Positions 53,541 to 61,679 of a stretch of 64,000 nt of DNA are shown here, one piece after another (position 1 is the stretch's first letter; every line of letters begins with the position of its first letter). The translations under genes were made by a program, and so were the position numbers. Source of the DNA: an uncultured Carboxylicivirga sp. (GTDB lineage: Bacteria; Bacteroidota; Bacteroidia; Bacteroidales; Marinilabiliaceae); the NCBI GenBank assembly GCA_947503525.1, contig CANNEA010000001.1:682001-746000 (forward strand). The letters are read 5' to 3'. The notes below the pieces were generated by a model. It worked only from the letters and a program-made list of their open reading frames with translations, was not told the origin of the DNA and ran no database searches.

Positions 53541-54299
53541 ATGGCAACCATACTTTGGCGAAAAATCATTTTAACTAAGATCATAAAATATTCATTCTTG
53601 TTCTTTGTCTTATTCTCTTCAATAGAAGTATTAGGGCAGAACTATACTATTCAATTGGCTCCGGGTGAAGCCTTGTTTCAAGCCTTGAATGATAAATGTA
53701 AAGCCAATATTCTGGTAAATGGGAAGCATTTCGAAAATATTTATGTTAATGATTTAGGACACCCATACTTTGTTCAGGATGAATTCAAGAAAGGCTGGAC
53801 GGTGCTACACGGAGTCAAGTTTGAAGATATTAGTTTAAAATACAATATCTGGGATCAAACGTTATTGATTCAGCAAAATAAAAATGTTAGTAACACCGCT
53901 TCATTTATTCCACCATTTGATTTTATTTCAGAGTTTAACATTGATGGGCGTTACTTTAAAAAAGAGGTTTTAGGTGATAGTGAAGAACGCTTTTATGAGG
54001 TCATCTATCAAGGTGAAATAACGTGTTTATGTTCTTGGGATAAGCTGCGCTCAGAGTCCGATCATAAGGTTTCATTTGTAGCGTATAAATTCTCTGAGCA
54101 GAAAGCTAAATTCTATTTGGTAACTGGTGACGACTACCAGATAATAAAAGGCAAGAAAACTCTAATTAAAAAATATCCAGAGTATAAAAAGCAGATTTCA
54201 CAATATATAGATGAGCAAGGTATTAAGTTTTATAAGTTAAATGGTTTAGAACTTAAAAAGCTACTCACATTTTGCGAACAATTAAAGGGAGAGAAGTAA
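53541..54299 (+). CDS. Exported hypothetical protein beside TonB module
   Basis: A 252-residue protein with a signal peptide (IIKYSFLFFVLFSSIEVLGQ, ending near residue 33). I do not recognise the family. The sequence is beta-rich and basic near the C-terminus: ILVNGKHFENIYVNDLGHPY, FKKGWTVLHGVKFEDISLKY, FNIDGRYFKKEVLGDSEERF and KKYPEYKKQISQYIDEQGIK. There is no lipobox and no Cys pair that stands out except ITCLCSWD. It starts 2 bp after the previous gene and abuts the TonB receptor gene region, so it is probably part of the uptake module. It could be a periplasmic partner of the receptor (inference). Confidence 0.7.
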   Translation: MATILWRKIILTKIIKYSFLFFVLFSSIEVLGQNYTIQLAPGEALFQALNDKCKANILVNGKHFENIYVNDLGHPYFVQDEFKKGWTVLHGVKFEDISLKYNIWDQTLLIQQNKNVSNTASFIPPFDFISEFNIDGRYFKKEVLGDSEERFYEVIYQGEITCLCSWDKLRSESDHKVSFVAYKFSEQKAKFYLVTGDDYQIIKGKKTLIKKYPEYKKQISQYIDEQGIKFYKLNGLELKKLLTFCEQLKGEK

Positions 54300-54353
54300 G
54301 TGAAGAATCCATTAATTCAGAATGTAGGTGTTTTCTTAAGAAAGTCAGATTAT

Positions 54354-57137
54354 ATGAAAAAATCCATTTTAGCCTTTCTGTTTGTTATGATTACTGTTAT
54401 AACATACGGTCAAAGACAATATGTAACGTTTTCTGATTCACTTAAGGGCAAAGGTTTTAGTGCTTTTGTTGAAGAACTTGAAAAACAAACATCATATAAA
54501 ATCTTATTCAGAAAGGATTGGGTAGAAGATGTCAATGTTAATATACCAGATGATAATTTAGAGGTGTCGGAAGCTCTAAAACTAATATTAAAAGAAAATG
54601 GGTTAAACTTTTACATAGATAAGCAAAACAATGTAATAGTCTATCCAGGAAAAGAAATTGTGGTAAGTCTGCCTGATTATTTTTCAGATAGTAAAGCGGC
54701 ACAAGGATCCAATATAGAGAATTACGATACGGTTACGGAGCTTGAAAAGAGACATATTGAAGGAAAAAAGACCATCCGTCCTACTGTTATTAAAGTTGGA
54801 AATAGTAAAGGCATTGTGAATGGTAAGAAGTGTGCCGTTAGAGGAAGAATTACGGATGAGGAAACAGGTCAGGGATTGATAGGAGCCACTATTTATATTG
54901 AAAGTGAGGAGCTTGGAGCGGCTACAGATTTAGATGGGTATTTAAATCTTATGTTGAAACAAGGTGACTATGAAGCGGTGGTTCGCTCCATGTCAATGAA
55001 AGAAAAACGGTTTTATCTGGATGTAACATCCGATGGTTCCTTTTCTATTGCCTTAATGAAGGAGAACTATAGTATTAATGAGGTAAAAGTTGTTGTTGGT
55101 ACCAATAATAATGTATCTGGAATGCAAATGGGCTTTGAGAGAATGACCAGTAAAAGCATTAAAGATATACCGATGGTGATGGGTGAGCAAGATATACTTA
55201 AAGTAGCACAAATGCTACCAGGTGTGCAAAGTGCTGGTGAAGGTGCATCAGGCTTAAACGTAAGGGGGGGGACAGCCGATCAAAACATGTTTTACATCAA
55301 TAAAATACCGGTATATAATACATCTCATTTATTTGGGTTCTTTTCTGCGTTTAGCTCTGATATAATAAATGCTTTTTCTTTGTATAAGAGTAATATTCCC
55401 GCCAAGTATGGGGGGCGTTTATCTTCCATATTTGATATTTCAACACGAAGTGGAAATAAAAAAGAATTCTATGGTAAAGGCGGTATTAGCTTTGTCACTG
55501 GACATTTGGCTGTTGAAGGACCAATAAAAAAGGATAAAAGTAGTTTTGTTTTAAATTATAGGGGCACCTACTCTGATTGGTTGTTGTCTCAGATTGATGA
55601 TATTGATATTCAAAATAGTGATGCTTCCTTTTACGACCTTAGTGCATCTTTCAATACTGAGATTAATCAAAAAAATGCCTTAAAAACGTTTTTCTATAGA
55701 AGTAGTGATCATTTTTCATTGGCATCAACGGACGATTACAGCTATGAAAATACAGGTATATCCCTCAACTGGAAACACTTATTTTCTTCATCGCTCAACG
55801 GTGACCTGTCATTAGTTCACAGCCAATATGGTAATAAACACGATGGAAAAGATAACCCCTCTGAGGCATTTACACATGAGTTTAAACTTAATCATTCCGA
55901 ATTAAGAGCTGATTTATTATACAATACAAAAAAAGACCATTTATTTGCTTTTGGTTTGAACTCCATATATTACCACCAAAATAGAGGGGACGTTTTACCT
56001 TATAATATGGAGTCTACAAGAATCCCTATTGAAATGGGGAAAGAACAAGGTTTAGAATTTGCTCTTTATGCAAGTGATGAATTTTCATTACTGCCGAATT
56101 TAAAAATAAATGCAGGTTTGAGATTCAGCATGTTTTCTTATTTGGGTGCTAATGATGTTAATCTGTATTTTAACGATTCACCAAAGGATGAAAACAACAT
56201 TAAAGAAGTTAAAAGTTATGGATCAGGTGAGGTAATTAAAACGTATTCAAGTTTAGAACCCAGAATTTTATTGAATTATCAATTAAGTCCTAATAATGCC
56301 ATAAAAGGTTCTTATAACCGAAATAAGCAATATGTATTTATGCTGAGTAATACCATTGCCATGTCACCTACTGACATGTGGAAATTAGCAGACTATCATT
56401 TAAAACCACCAGTATCAAACCAGCTATCAATTGGGTATTATCATAATTTTCCATTTAAGGGACTTGAGGTTTCAATTGAGTTGTATCAAAAAAACATGGA
56501 CAATATTGTTGAGTATAAAGATGGTGTTGATTTTCTCTCTGATAAACCAACTGAAATGCAACTGCTACAGGGAGAACAAAAGGTTCAAGGAATGGAATTT
56601 ATGCTTAAGAAAACAACAGGTAGACTTTCAGGACGTATGTCATATACCTATTCAAAATCAATGGTAAAAGTTGCTGGGGATTCGCCATCTGAAACGATTA
56701 ACAATGGCCTGGCTTATCCTTCAAATTATGATCGTCCGCATAGTTTTAACTTTGCTGCAACACTAAGATCAAATATGAGGTTGAGTTTTTCAACAATAGT
56801 CGATTACAGTACTGGTCGGCCAATAACCTATCCAATTACATCCTATCAGTCAAATGGTCAGGAGATCTTATATTATTCTACTAGAAATGCTTATAGAATT
56901 CCGGATTACTTTAGAATTGATTTGTCTGTAAACCTGGAGGGTAACCTTCGAAGAAAGAAAGCGATACATAGTTTCTGGACCCTTAATGTGTATAATGTTA
57001 CAGGTAGAAAGAATGCTTATTCGGTCTATTATGAATCAGAAGGTGGACAGATGCAGGCCTACAAAATGTCCATTTTTGCCCAGCCTGTTGTAAGCTTATC
57101 ATGGAATTTTAAATTTGGAAACTATGCAAGTGAGTAA
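54354..57137 (+). CDS. TonB-dependent receptor with STN domain
   Basis: A 927-residue outer membrane receptor from ATG 54354 (MKKSILAFLFVMITVITYGQ); GTG 54300, right after the previous stop, would add 18 residues and is less likely. Domains: STN/secretin-TonB short N-terminal domain (about 20-90, GKGFSAFVEELEKQTSYKIL), a carboxypeptidase-regulatory-like domain (about 160-235, VRGRITDEETGQGLIGATIY), a plug (about 250-360, GEGASGLNVRGGTADQNMFY, PAKYGGRLSSIFDISTRSGN) and a 22-strand-type barrel. It is not a SusC: the SusC hallmark is missing and no SusD follows. STN domains can carry signals to anti-sigma factors, but no FecI/FecR pair is in the window. It overlaps the DUF4249 gene by 14 bp. Confidence 0.93.
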   Translation: MKKSILAFLFVMITVITYGQRQYVTFSDSLKGKGFSAFVEELEKQTSYKILFRKDWVEDVNVNIPDDNLEVSEALKLILKENGLNFYIDKQNNVIVYPGKEIVVSLPDYFSDSKAAQGSNIENYDTVTELEKRHIEGKKTIRPTVIKVGNSKGIVNGKKCAVRGRITDEETGQGLIGATIYIESEELGAATDLDGYLNLMLKQGDYEAVVRSMSMKEKRFYLDVTSDGSFSIALMKENYSINEVKVVVGTNNNVSGMQMGFERMTSKSIKDIPMVMGEQDILKVAQMLPGVQSAGEGASGLNVRGGTADQNMFYINKIPVYNTSHLFGFFSAFSSDIINAFSLYKSNIPAKYGGRLSSIFDISTRSGNKKEFYGKGGISFVTGHLAVEGPIKKDKSSFVLNYRGTYSDWLLSQIDDIDIQNSDASFYDLSASFNTEINQKNALKTFFYRSSDHFSLASTDDYSYENTGISLNWKHLFSSSLNGDLSLVHSQYGNKHDGKDNPSEAFTHEFKLNHSELRADLLYNTKKDHLFAFGLNSIYYHQNRGDVLPYNMESTRIPIEMGKEQGLEFALYASDEFSLLPNLKINAGLRFSMFSYLGANDVNLYFNDSPKDENNIKEVKSYGSGEVIKTYSSLEPRILLNYQLSPNNAIKGSYNRNKQYVFMLSNTIAMSPTDMWKLADYHLKPPVSNQLSIGYYHNFPFKGLEVSIELYQKNMDNIVEYKDGVDFLSDKPTEMQLLQGEQKVQGMEFMLKKTTGRLSGRMSYTYSKSMVKVAGDSPSETINNGLAYPSNYDRPHSFNFAATLRSNMRLSFSTIVDYSTGRPITYPITSYQSNGQEILYYSTRNAYRIPDYFRIDLSVNLEGNLRRKKAIHSFWTLNVYNVTGRKNAYSVYYESEGGQMQAYKMSIFAQPVVSLSWNFKFGNYASE

Positions 57138-58320
57138 ACGACTTTCAACAATACCAATTTATATTATAGGAGGCAATAAAACTATCAATGGTTTTAACTC
57201 TGTTACGTGGTTTTTATTAATCATGTGTTTAAGTATTTTATTAGGAAGTGGATGTATTGAGCAATATAATCCTCCAATAAAAGGTAATACCGAGTTTTTG
57301 GTAATAGATGGTTGTATAATTAAGGGGGAAGAATTACAAACGGTTTATATATCCAAATCAACTGCACTAAATGATGTTAACATTAATTGGGTTACAGGTT
57401 GTGTTGTTTGGGCTGTGGATGCTAATGGAGAAACATTTGTTTACGAAGAAGGAAGTGATGGTATTTACCATTCTAATATACCTTTGGAAAAGCTGAACTA
57501 CGGTAGCCAGTTTATGATTAATGTAACCACTCCTGATGGAACGGAGTATGCTTCAGATTTCGAAACGATTTATGAAAGCAGCCCGGTTGATAGTTTGTAT
57601 TTTATCGAAGAATCGTACCAATCATCCTCTGTAGTCAGCCATAGTGGATTACAATATTATACTGATCTCAAGGCCGGTGAGAATGCAACAGGCTACTACC
57701 GTTGGGTAATTGAAGAGACCTGGGAACACCATTCTCCATACTTAATTTCGGAGATGCGTTATTCTGATGATTATAGAGGTAGTATCTTTTTTGATGAGCC
57801 GACTGATAGTTTGTCAGTATGTTATTCTACAAAAGAAGTACCGGAAGTTTATACTGCAACAACGGATAATTTAACCTCCAATGAGAAAAAGAAGATTCCG
57901 TTAATCTATGCTTCGGGTTTGAAATTAAACTATAATTATAGTGTTTTGATAAAGCAATACGCATTGGGTAAAAATGCATTTGACTATTGGAGTAAAGCGC
58001 AGGTTATTGTTTCTGAAGGAGGAGGCTTGCATCAAACACAGCCAAGCGCCATCATCAGTAATCTTTGGAATGTAAATGATCCTGATGAAATAGTTTTAGG
58101 GTATTTCTGGACTTCATCCTATTCTGAAAGACGATTGAACTTTAAAGGGCCTCTTAATGAAATAGTAGCTGAGAACTGTGAGTTATATGAAATGGATCCT
58201 GAGGATCCACCGCTATTTGAACCCATTTATTTTGACGAAAATGGTATGATTGCATCACCAATTTGTTTTGATTGCACGTACTCTGGAGGATCATTAACGA
58301 AACCAGATTTCTTTGAGTAA
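57124..58320 (+). CDS. DUF4249 lipoprotein, partner of the STN receptor
   Basis: A 398-residue protein from ATG 57124, overlapping the receptor gene by 14 bp; an in-frame TTG at 57115 is possible. After a 27-residue N-terminal extension comes the lipoprotein signal TWFLLIMCLSILLGSGC. The DUF4249 pattern is visible: EQYNPPIKGNTEFLVIDGCI, LQTVYISKSTALNDVNINWV, YRWVIEETWEHHSPYLISEM and LGYFWTSSYSERRLNFKG. DUF4249 genes are usually found right after TonB receptors of this type and probably encode surface-exposed receptor partners, comparable in place to SusD; this role is by context. The gene overlap points to tight translational coupling. Confidence 0.87.
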   Translation: MQVSKRLSTIPIYIIGGNKTINGFNSVTWFLLIMCLSILLGSGCIEQYNPPIKGNTEFLVIDGCIIKGEELQTVYISKSTALNDVNINWVTGCVVWAVDANGETFVYEEGSDGIYHSNIPLEKLNYGSQFMINVTTPDGTEYASDFETIYESSPVDSLYFIEESYQSSSVVSHSGLQYYTDLKAGENATGYYRWVIEETWEHHSPYLISEMRYSDDYRGSIFFDEPTDSLSVCYSTKEVPEVYTATTDNLTSNEKKKIPLIYASGLKLNYNYSVLIKQYALGKNAFDYWSKAQVIVSEGGGLHQTQPSAIISNLWNVNDPDEIVLGYFWTSSYSERRLNFKGPLNEIVAENCELYEMDPEDPPLFEPIYFDENGMIASPICFDCTYSGGSLTKPDFFE

Positions 58321-58358
58321 TTCTTAATTAATACATCATTGATAGAAAATTATAACTG

Positions 58359-60038
58359 ATGATTAAAATAGCACAATTGATATCTCTCCTTATTCTTGGG
58401 ACAGTGATGATGGCACAAGAAGTAAATAAAGGTGTAGATTCAGACATAAAAACAAATATGCTTCGTGAGGAGATTGCCTTGTTTACCGATCGTTCAATAT
58501 ACGCTGTTGGAGAAGATATTTTTGTTCAAGCCCAATATTCAAAAGATATTTCATCTGATAGAATATTCAGTAAAGTGCTGTATGTTGAGTTAATTCAACC
58601 TGACGGTACACCTGTTATACAAACCAAATCTCAAATTTTAGATAATGTTGCCAATGGGAAAGTGAAGGTGCCAGCTAATCTATTAAGCGGTATCTATTAT
58701 CTGAAAGCCTATACACGATGGATGAGAAATTATCCAACCGATGCATATGCTTATTTACAGATAAAAGTAATCAATCCATCTAACCCAGTATTAAGCCATA
58801 GTCAGGGTTCGAGCAGTGATACTCTAAAATTTCATAGTTTAACTGAAGACTCTGACCTTGAAATTCAAATCGGAAAAGAGAGTTACAAGCCTCGTGAGGC
58901 AATTAGTGTTGAATTAACAAATACTGTAAAATCAAGAATTGATGACCATTATTGCATTTCGGTTGTAAAAGAGGGTGCTAAAACAATAGGCAATTCAAAT
59001 ATTTATAAATCATTTTCAATGCCAAAAGAGAGCGAACTGGCATACTATTTACCGGATATATATGGATTAGCTTTAAGTGGTAGGATTCTTGATGATGACC
59101 ATCAAGCGGTTGGGATGGCAAATGTTTCTTTAGTACTATTGAGTTCTACACCTGTATTAGAGAATACTTCTACTGATACTAATGGCTATTTTTCAATACA
59201 AGTGCCTAACCTATGTAATGAGGATGAGTATTTTATCAATGCTGAAAAAGATAGCTTAAACTTAACAATTGAGATAGATTTAGATTTTTGTGATCGATTG
59301 GTGAATCTACCGGACATTGCTTTTTCTCTTTCTGATGAGGAAAAGGAAATAGCTAATGATATTTGCATAAATGCGCAGTTAAATAACTTATATCGCAACA
59401 TAGAAATAAACCAATCGAAAGAGGATAGAGATATTAGCTTTTTTGGTCAACCTGATAAAGTTTTTCATACTCAAGATTATATTGATCTCGTTAATCTTAG
59501 GGATTTTATTCATGAACTGGTGCCGGAAATTAAGAACGTTAAAGGCAAGCTTACTCCATTCTCTAACCGAGGGCATGTTAATAGTTTGGCATCACTTCCT
59601 TATCTAATGATGATTGATAACGTTCCCATTTCAAACCAGGATAACTTCTTAAATATTAAAGTCAATAAAATTGAACGAATTGAATTAATTAAAAGTGGTT
59701 ATGTTGTGGGGGATATGGCTTATTGCGGAGTTATCAGTGTCTTTTCAAAAAAACATGATATGGCTGGCGTAGAGTTGCCTAAAAATGGAATGTTTTTTAA
59801 ATGTACATCGATTGAAAGCCTTCTCTCAACTATTGGTACCACGCCAATTGCAAAAAACATTCCGGACAGAAGGAATTGCCTTTACTGGAATCCTAATGTA
59901 ATCCTTGGAAAAGAATCTTCGGGACGTATCGAATTCTATGCCTCGGATGTCTCAGGTAAATATCAAATAATAGTGCAATCCAGTTCAAAGGATAATAAAA
60001 AAGCATTGATTAAAACGATCAGTTTCAATGTTGAATAA
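58359..60038 (+). CDS. MG2-domain protein with TonB plug-like segment
   Basis: A 559-residue exported protein (signal MIKIAQLISLLILGTVMMAQ). A macroglobulin MG2-type domain is near the start (about 33-145: LFTDRSIYAVGEDIFVQAQY, LLSGIYYLKAYTRWMRNYP), followed by a beta-sandwich and a carboxypeptidase-regulatory-like part (about 230-310: GLALSGRILDDDHQAVGMAN). Residues about 415-470 read like a TonB-receptor plug end (MIDNVPISNQDNFLNIKVNK, VVGDMAYCGVISVFSKK), but there is no barrel. Such proteins accompany STN receptor/DUF4249 pairs and may gate or extend the receptor; their substrate is unknown. It is 38 bp after the DUF4249 gene and closes the module at a hairpin that spans its stop codon. 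Confidence 0.78.
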   Translation: MIKIAQLISLLILGTVMMAQEVNKGVDSDIKTNMLREEIALFTDRSIYAVGEDIFVQAQYSKDISSDRIFSKVLYVELIQPDGTPVIQTKSQILDNVANGKVKVPANLLSGIYYLKAYTRWMRNYPTDAYAYLQIKVINPSNPVLSHSQGSSSDTLKFHSLTEDSDLEIQIGKESYKPREAISVELTNTVKSRIDDHYCISVVKEGAKTIGNSNIYKSFSMPKESELAYYLPDIYGLALSGRILDDDHQAVGMANVSLVLLSSTPVLENTSTDTNGYFSIQVPNLCNEDEYFINAEKDSLNLTIEIDLDFCDRLVNLPDIAFSLSDEEKEIANDICINAQLNNLYRNIEINQSKEDRDISFFGQPDKVFHTQDYIDLVNLRDFIHELVPEIKNVKGKLTPFSNRGHVNSLASLPYLMMIDNVPISNQDNFLNIKVNKIERIELIKSGYVVGDMAYCGVISVFSKKHDMAGVELPKNGMFFKCTSIESLLSTIGTTPIAKNIPDRRNCLYWNPNVILGKESSGRIEFYASDVSGKYQIIVQSSSKDNKKALIKTISFNVE

Positions 60039-60049
60039 AGATCGTTTTA
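60011..60049 (+). terminator. Hairpin spanning the stop of the MG2 gene
   Basis: TAAAACGATC (60011-60020) pairs perfectly with GATCGTTTTA (60040-60049) around a 19-nt loop that holds the stop codon (60036-60038). The 3' arm ends in TTTT. It could be a terminator closing the TonB module, 70 bp ahead of the sulfatase. The long loop lowers confidence. Confidence 0.5.
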
Positions 60050-60118
60050 TCGTTCTTAAATAAAATAAGATTTAAAACAAAAATGTAAGTGATAATTTAA
60101 TTTTAAAAATATATACCG

Positions 60119-61651
60119 ATGAGAAGCTTGATAATCTTAGTATGGATGACTTTTGTTAACTTATTTACTGGATCTCTGGCTTTTGCATTATCTCCAAAAG
60201 TTGAAAAACCCAATATCATTTTTTTAATGACTGACGATCAACGTTGGGATAACATGGGTTGTTATGGCAGACCAGAGTTTAATACTCCTAATATAGATCA
60301 GCTGTCAGAGCAAGGCGTTACATTCGACAATGCCTTTTATACGGTTGCCATTTGCATGCCTAGTCGCGTTACAATGATGACGGGCAGATATTATTCCAAT
60401 CACAGGGTGGGATTTGTTGCACCTAACGATTATACTTTGTCTCAAGCCGATTTTCAGAAGAGTTATCCTGCACTTATGAAAAAGGCCGGATACAGAACAG
60501 GCTTTATTGGAAAGGTAGGCTTTACTGTTACTGATAAAGCTCAAAGGCCAAGTACACCCAAAGCTCATTTCTACAAAGAACAGATTCGGCATGTATTTGA
60601 TTTTTTTGCCGGTAGCGAAACCCATGATAGAAATGGAGTGGTCATTTGGCCCGAAGGAGATGAATCACTTAACGAAATTTATAAAGAAGGAAGGCAAGGC
60701 TCAGGTCGAACATTACGAACTGGAGAAGCCATGTTACGTTTTTTAGATACCCAGCCTGCTGACCAGCCTTTTTGTTTATCGGTAAGTTTTTATGCTGTTA
60801 AGCATGATAATAACAGGGATATGTTTATGCCATACTTTGAGCAATTTAAAGAACATGACTTTGTTATACCAGAGAATTATGTAGAAGGAGATAATCAAAA
60901 GTTGCCTGAGGTTGTAAAGGAACATGCGCGAGGTGTTTATTTACATAGACAACGAACTTCAACACCTGAGTTACACCAGCGCCAGGTTCGCCGATTTGCC
61001 ACACAGGGATACACCGTAGACCAACAAGTGGGTTTACTGATTGAAAAACTAAAGGAGAAAGACTTACTTAATAATACCATCATCATTTATACCAGTGATA
61101 ATGGTCGTTTTCAAGGTTCTCATGGCCTTTTCGACAAATGTTTGCTTTACGACGAATCGGTTAAAGCACCTTTGATTGTTTTCGATGGACGAAAGCCTGA
61201 ACAAAAAAGACGTGAAAATGCGCTTATTTCTTCCGTGGATATGGCACCAACCATATTGTCAATAGCTGGTGTTGAATTACCTATAGACATGCAAGGTGAA
61301 GATTTTAGCAAAGTGCTAAATCAAACACAAAACATGGCAGAATGGCGCGATGCTGTTTTTATGGAGAATCTATTTCTGGTTGCCATGTTTAAGGAACGGT
61401 ACAAAGAAAATGTAGACGAAATCAACCAGAATTTGATTAAAATGAACCAATCCTATCGTTCAAGAGGCGTACGAACAGAGCGTTGGAAATATTTTGTTTA
61501 TTACGAGCATCAGCCTGTGATTGAGGAATTGTATGATGTGACAAACGATCCGCATGAACAGAATAATCTTGTAAATAGTGTTGAGCATGCCGAGGTTTTA
61601 CAATTGTTACGAAAACGAACCGAAGAATTGTACTTAGAGGCACTTCAATAA
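60119..61651 (+). CDS. S1-family sulfatase, CMPSR type (exported)
   Basis: A 510-residue exported sulfatase (signal MRSLIILVWMTFVNLFTGSL, then AFA; no lipobox). Features: metal Asp pair in IIFLMTDDQRWDNMGCYGRP, formylglycine motif CMPSR with Cys79 followed by VTMMTGRYYSNHRVG, GYRTGFIGKVGFTV, NNTIIIYTSDNGRFQGSHGL with the metal ligand pair DN, and VRTERWKYFVYYEHQPVIEE. It is a different branch from the CSASR enzyme at 41145 and is soluble rather than lipid-anchored, so it may act in the periplasm on released oligosaccharides. The sulfate position it removes is unknown. It is followed at 28 bp by a heparinase-like gene. Confidence 0.95.
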   Translation: MRSLIILVWMTFVNLFTGSLAFALSPKVEKPNIIFLMTDDQRWDNMGCYGRPEFNTPNIDQLSEQGVTFDNAFYTVAICMPSRVTMMTGRYYSNHRVGFVAPNDYTLSQADFQKSYPALMKKAGYRTGFIGKVGFTVTDKAQRPSTPKAHFYKEQIRHVFDFFAGSETHDRNGVVIWPEGDESLNEIYKEGRQGSGRTLRTGEAMLRFLDTQPADQPFCLSVSFYAVKHDNNRDMFMPYFEQFKEHDFVIPENYVEGDNQKLPEVVKEHARGVYLHRQRTSTPELHQRQVRRFATQGYTVDQQVGLLIEKLKEKDLLNNTIIIYTSDNGRFQGSHGLFDKCLLYDESVKAPLIVFDGRKPEQKRRENALISSVDMAPTILSIAGVELPIDMQGEDFSKVLNQTQNMAEWRDAVFMENLFLVAMFKERYKENVDEINQNLIKMNQSYRSRGVRTERWKYFVYYEHQPVIEELYDVTNDPHEQNNLVNSVEHAEVLQLLRKRTEELYLEALQ

Positions 61652-61679
61652 AAAATAGTATTTGAATAAACTATATACC

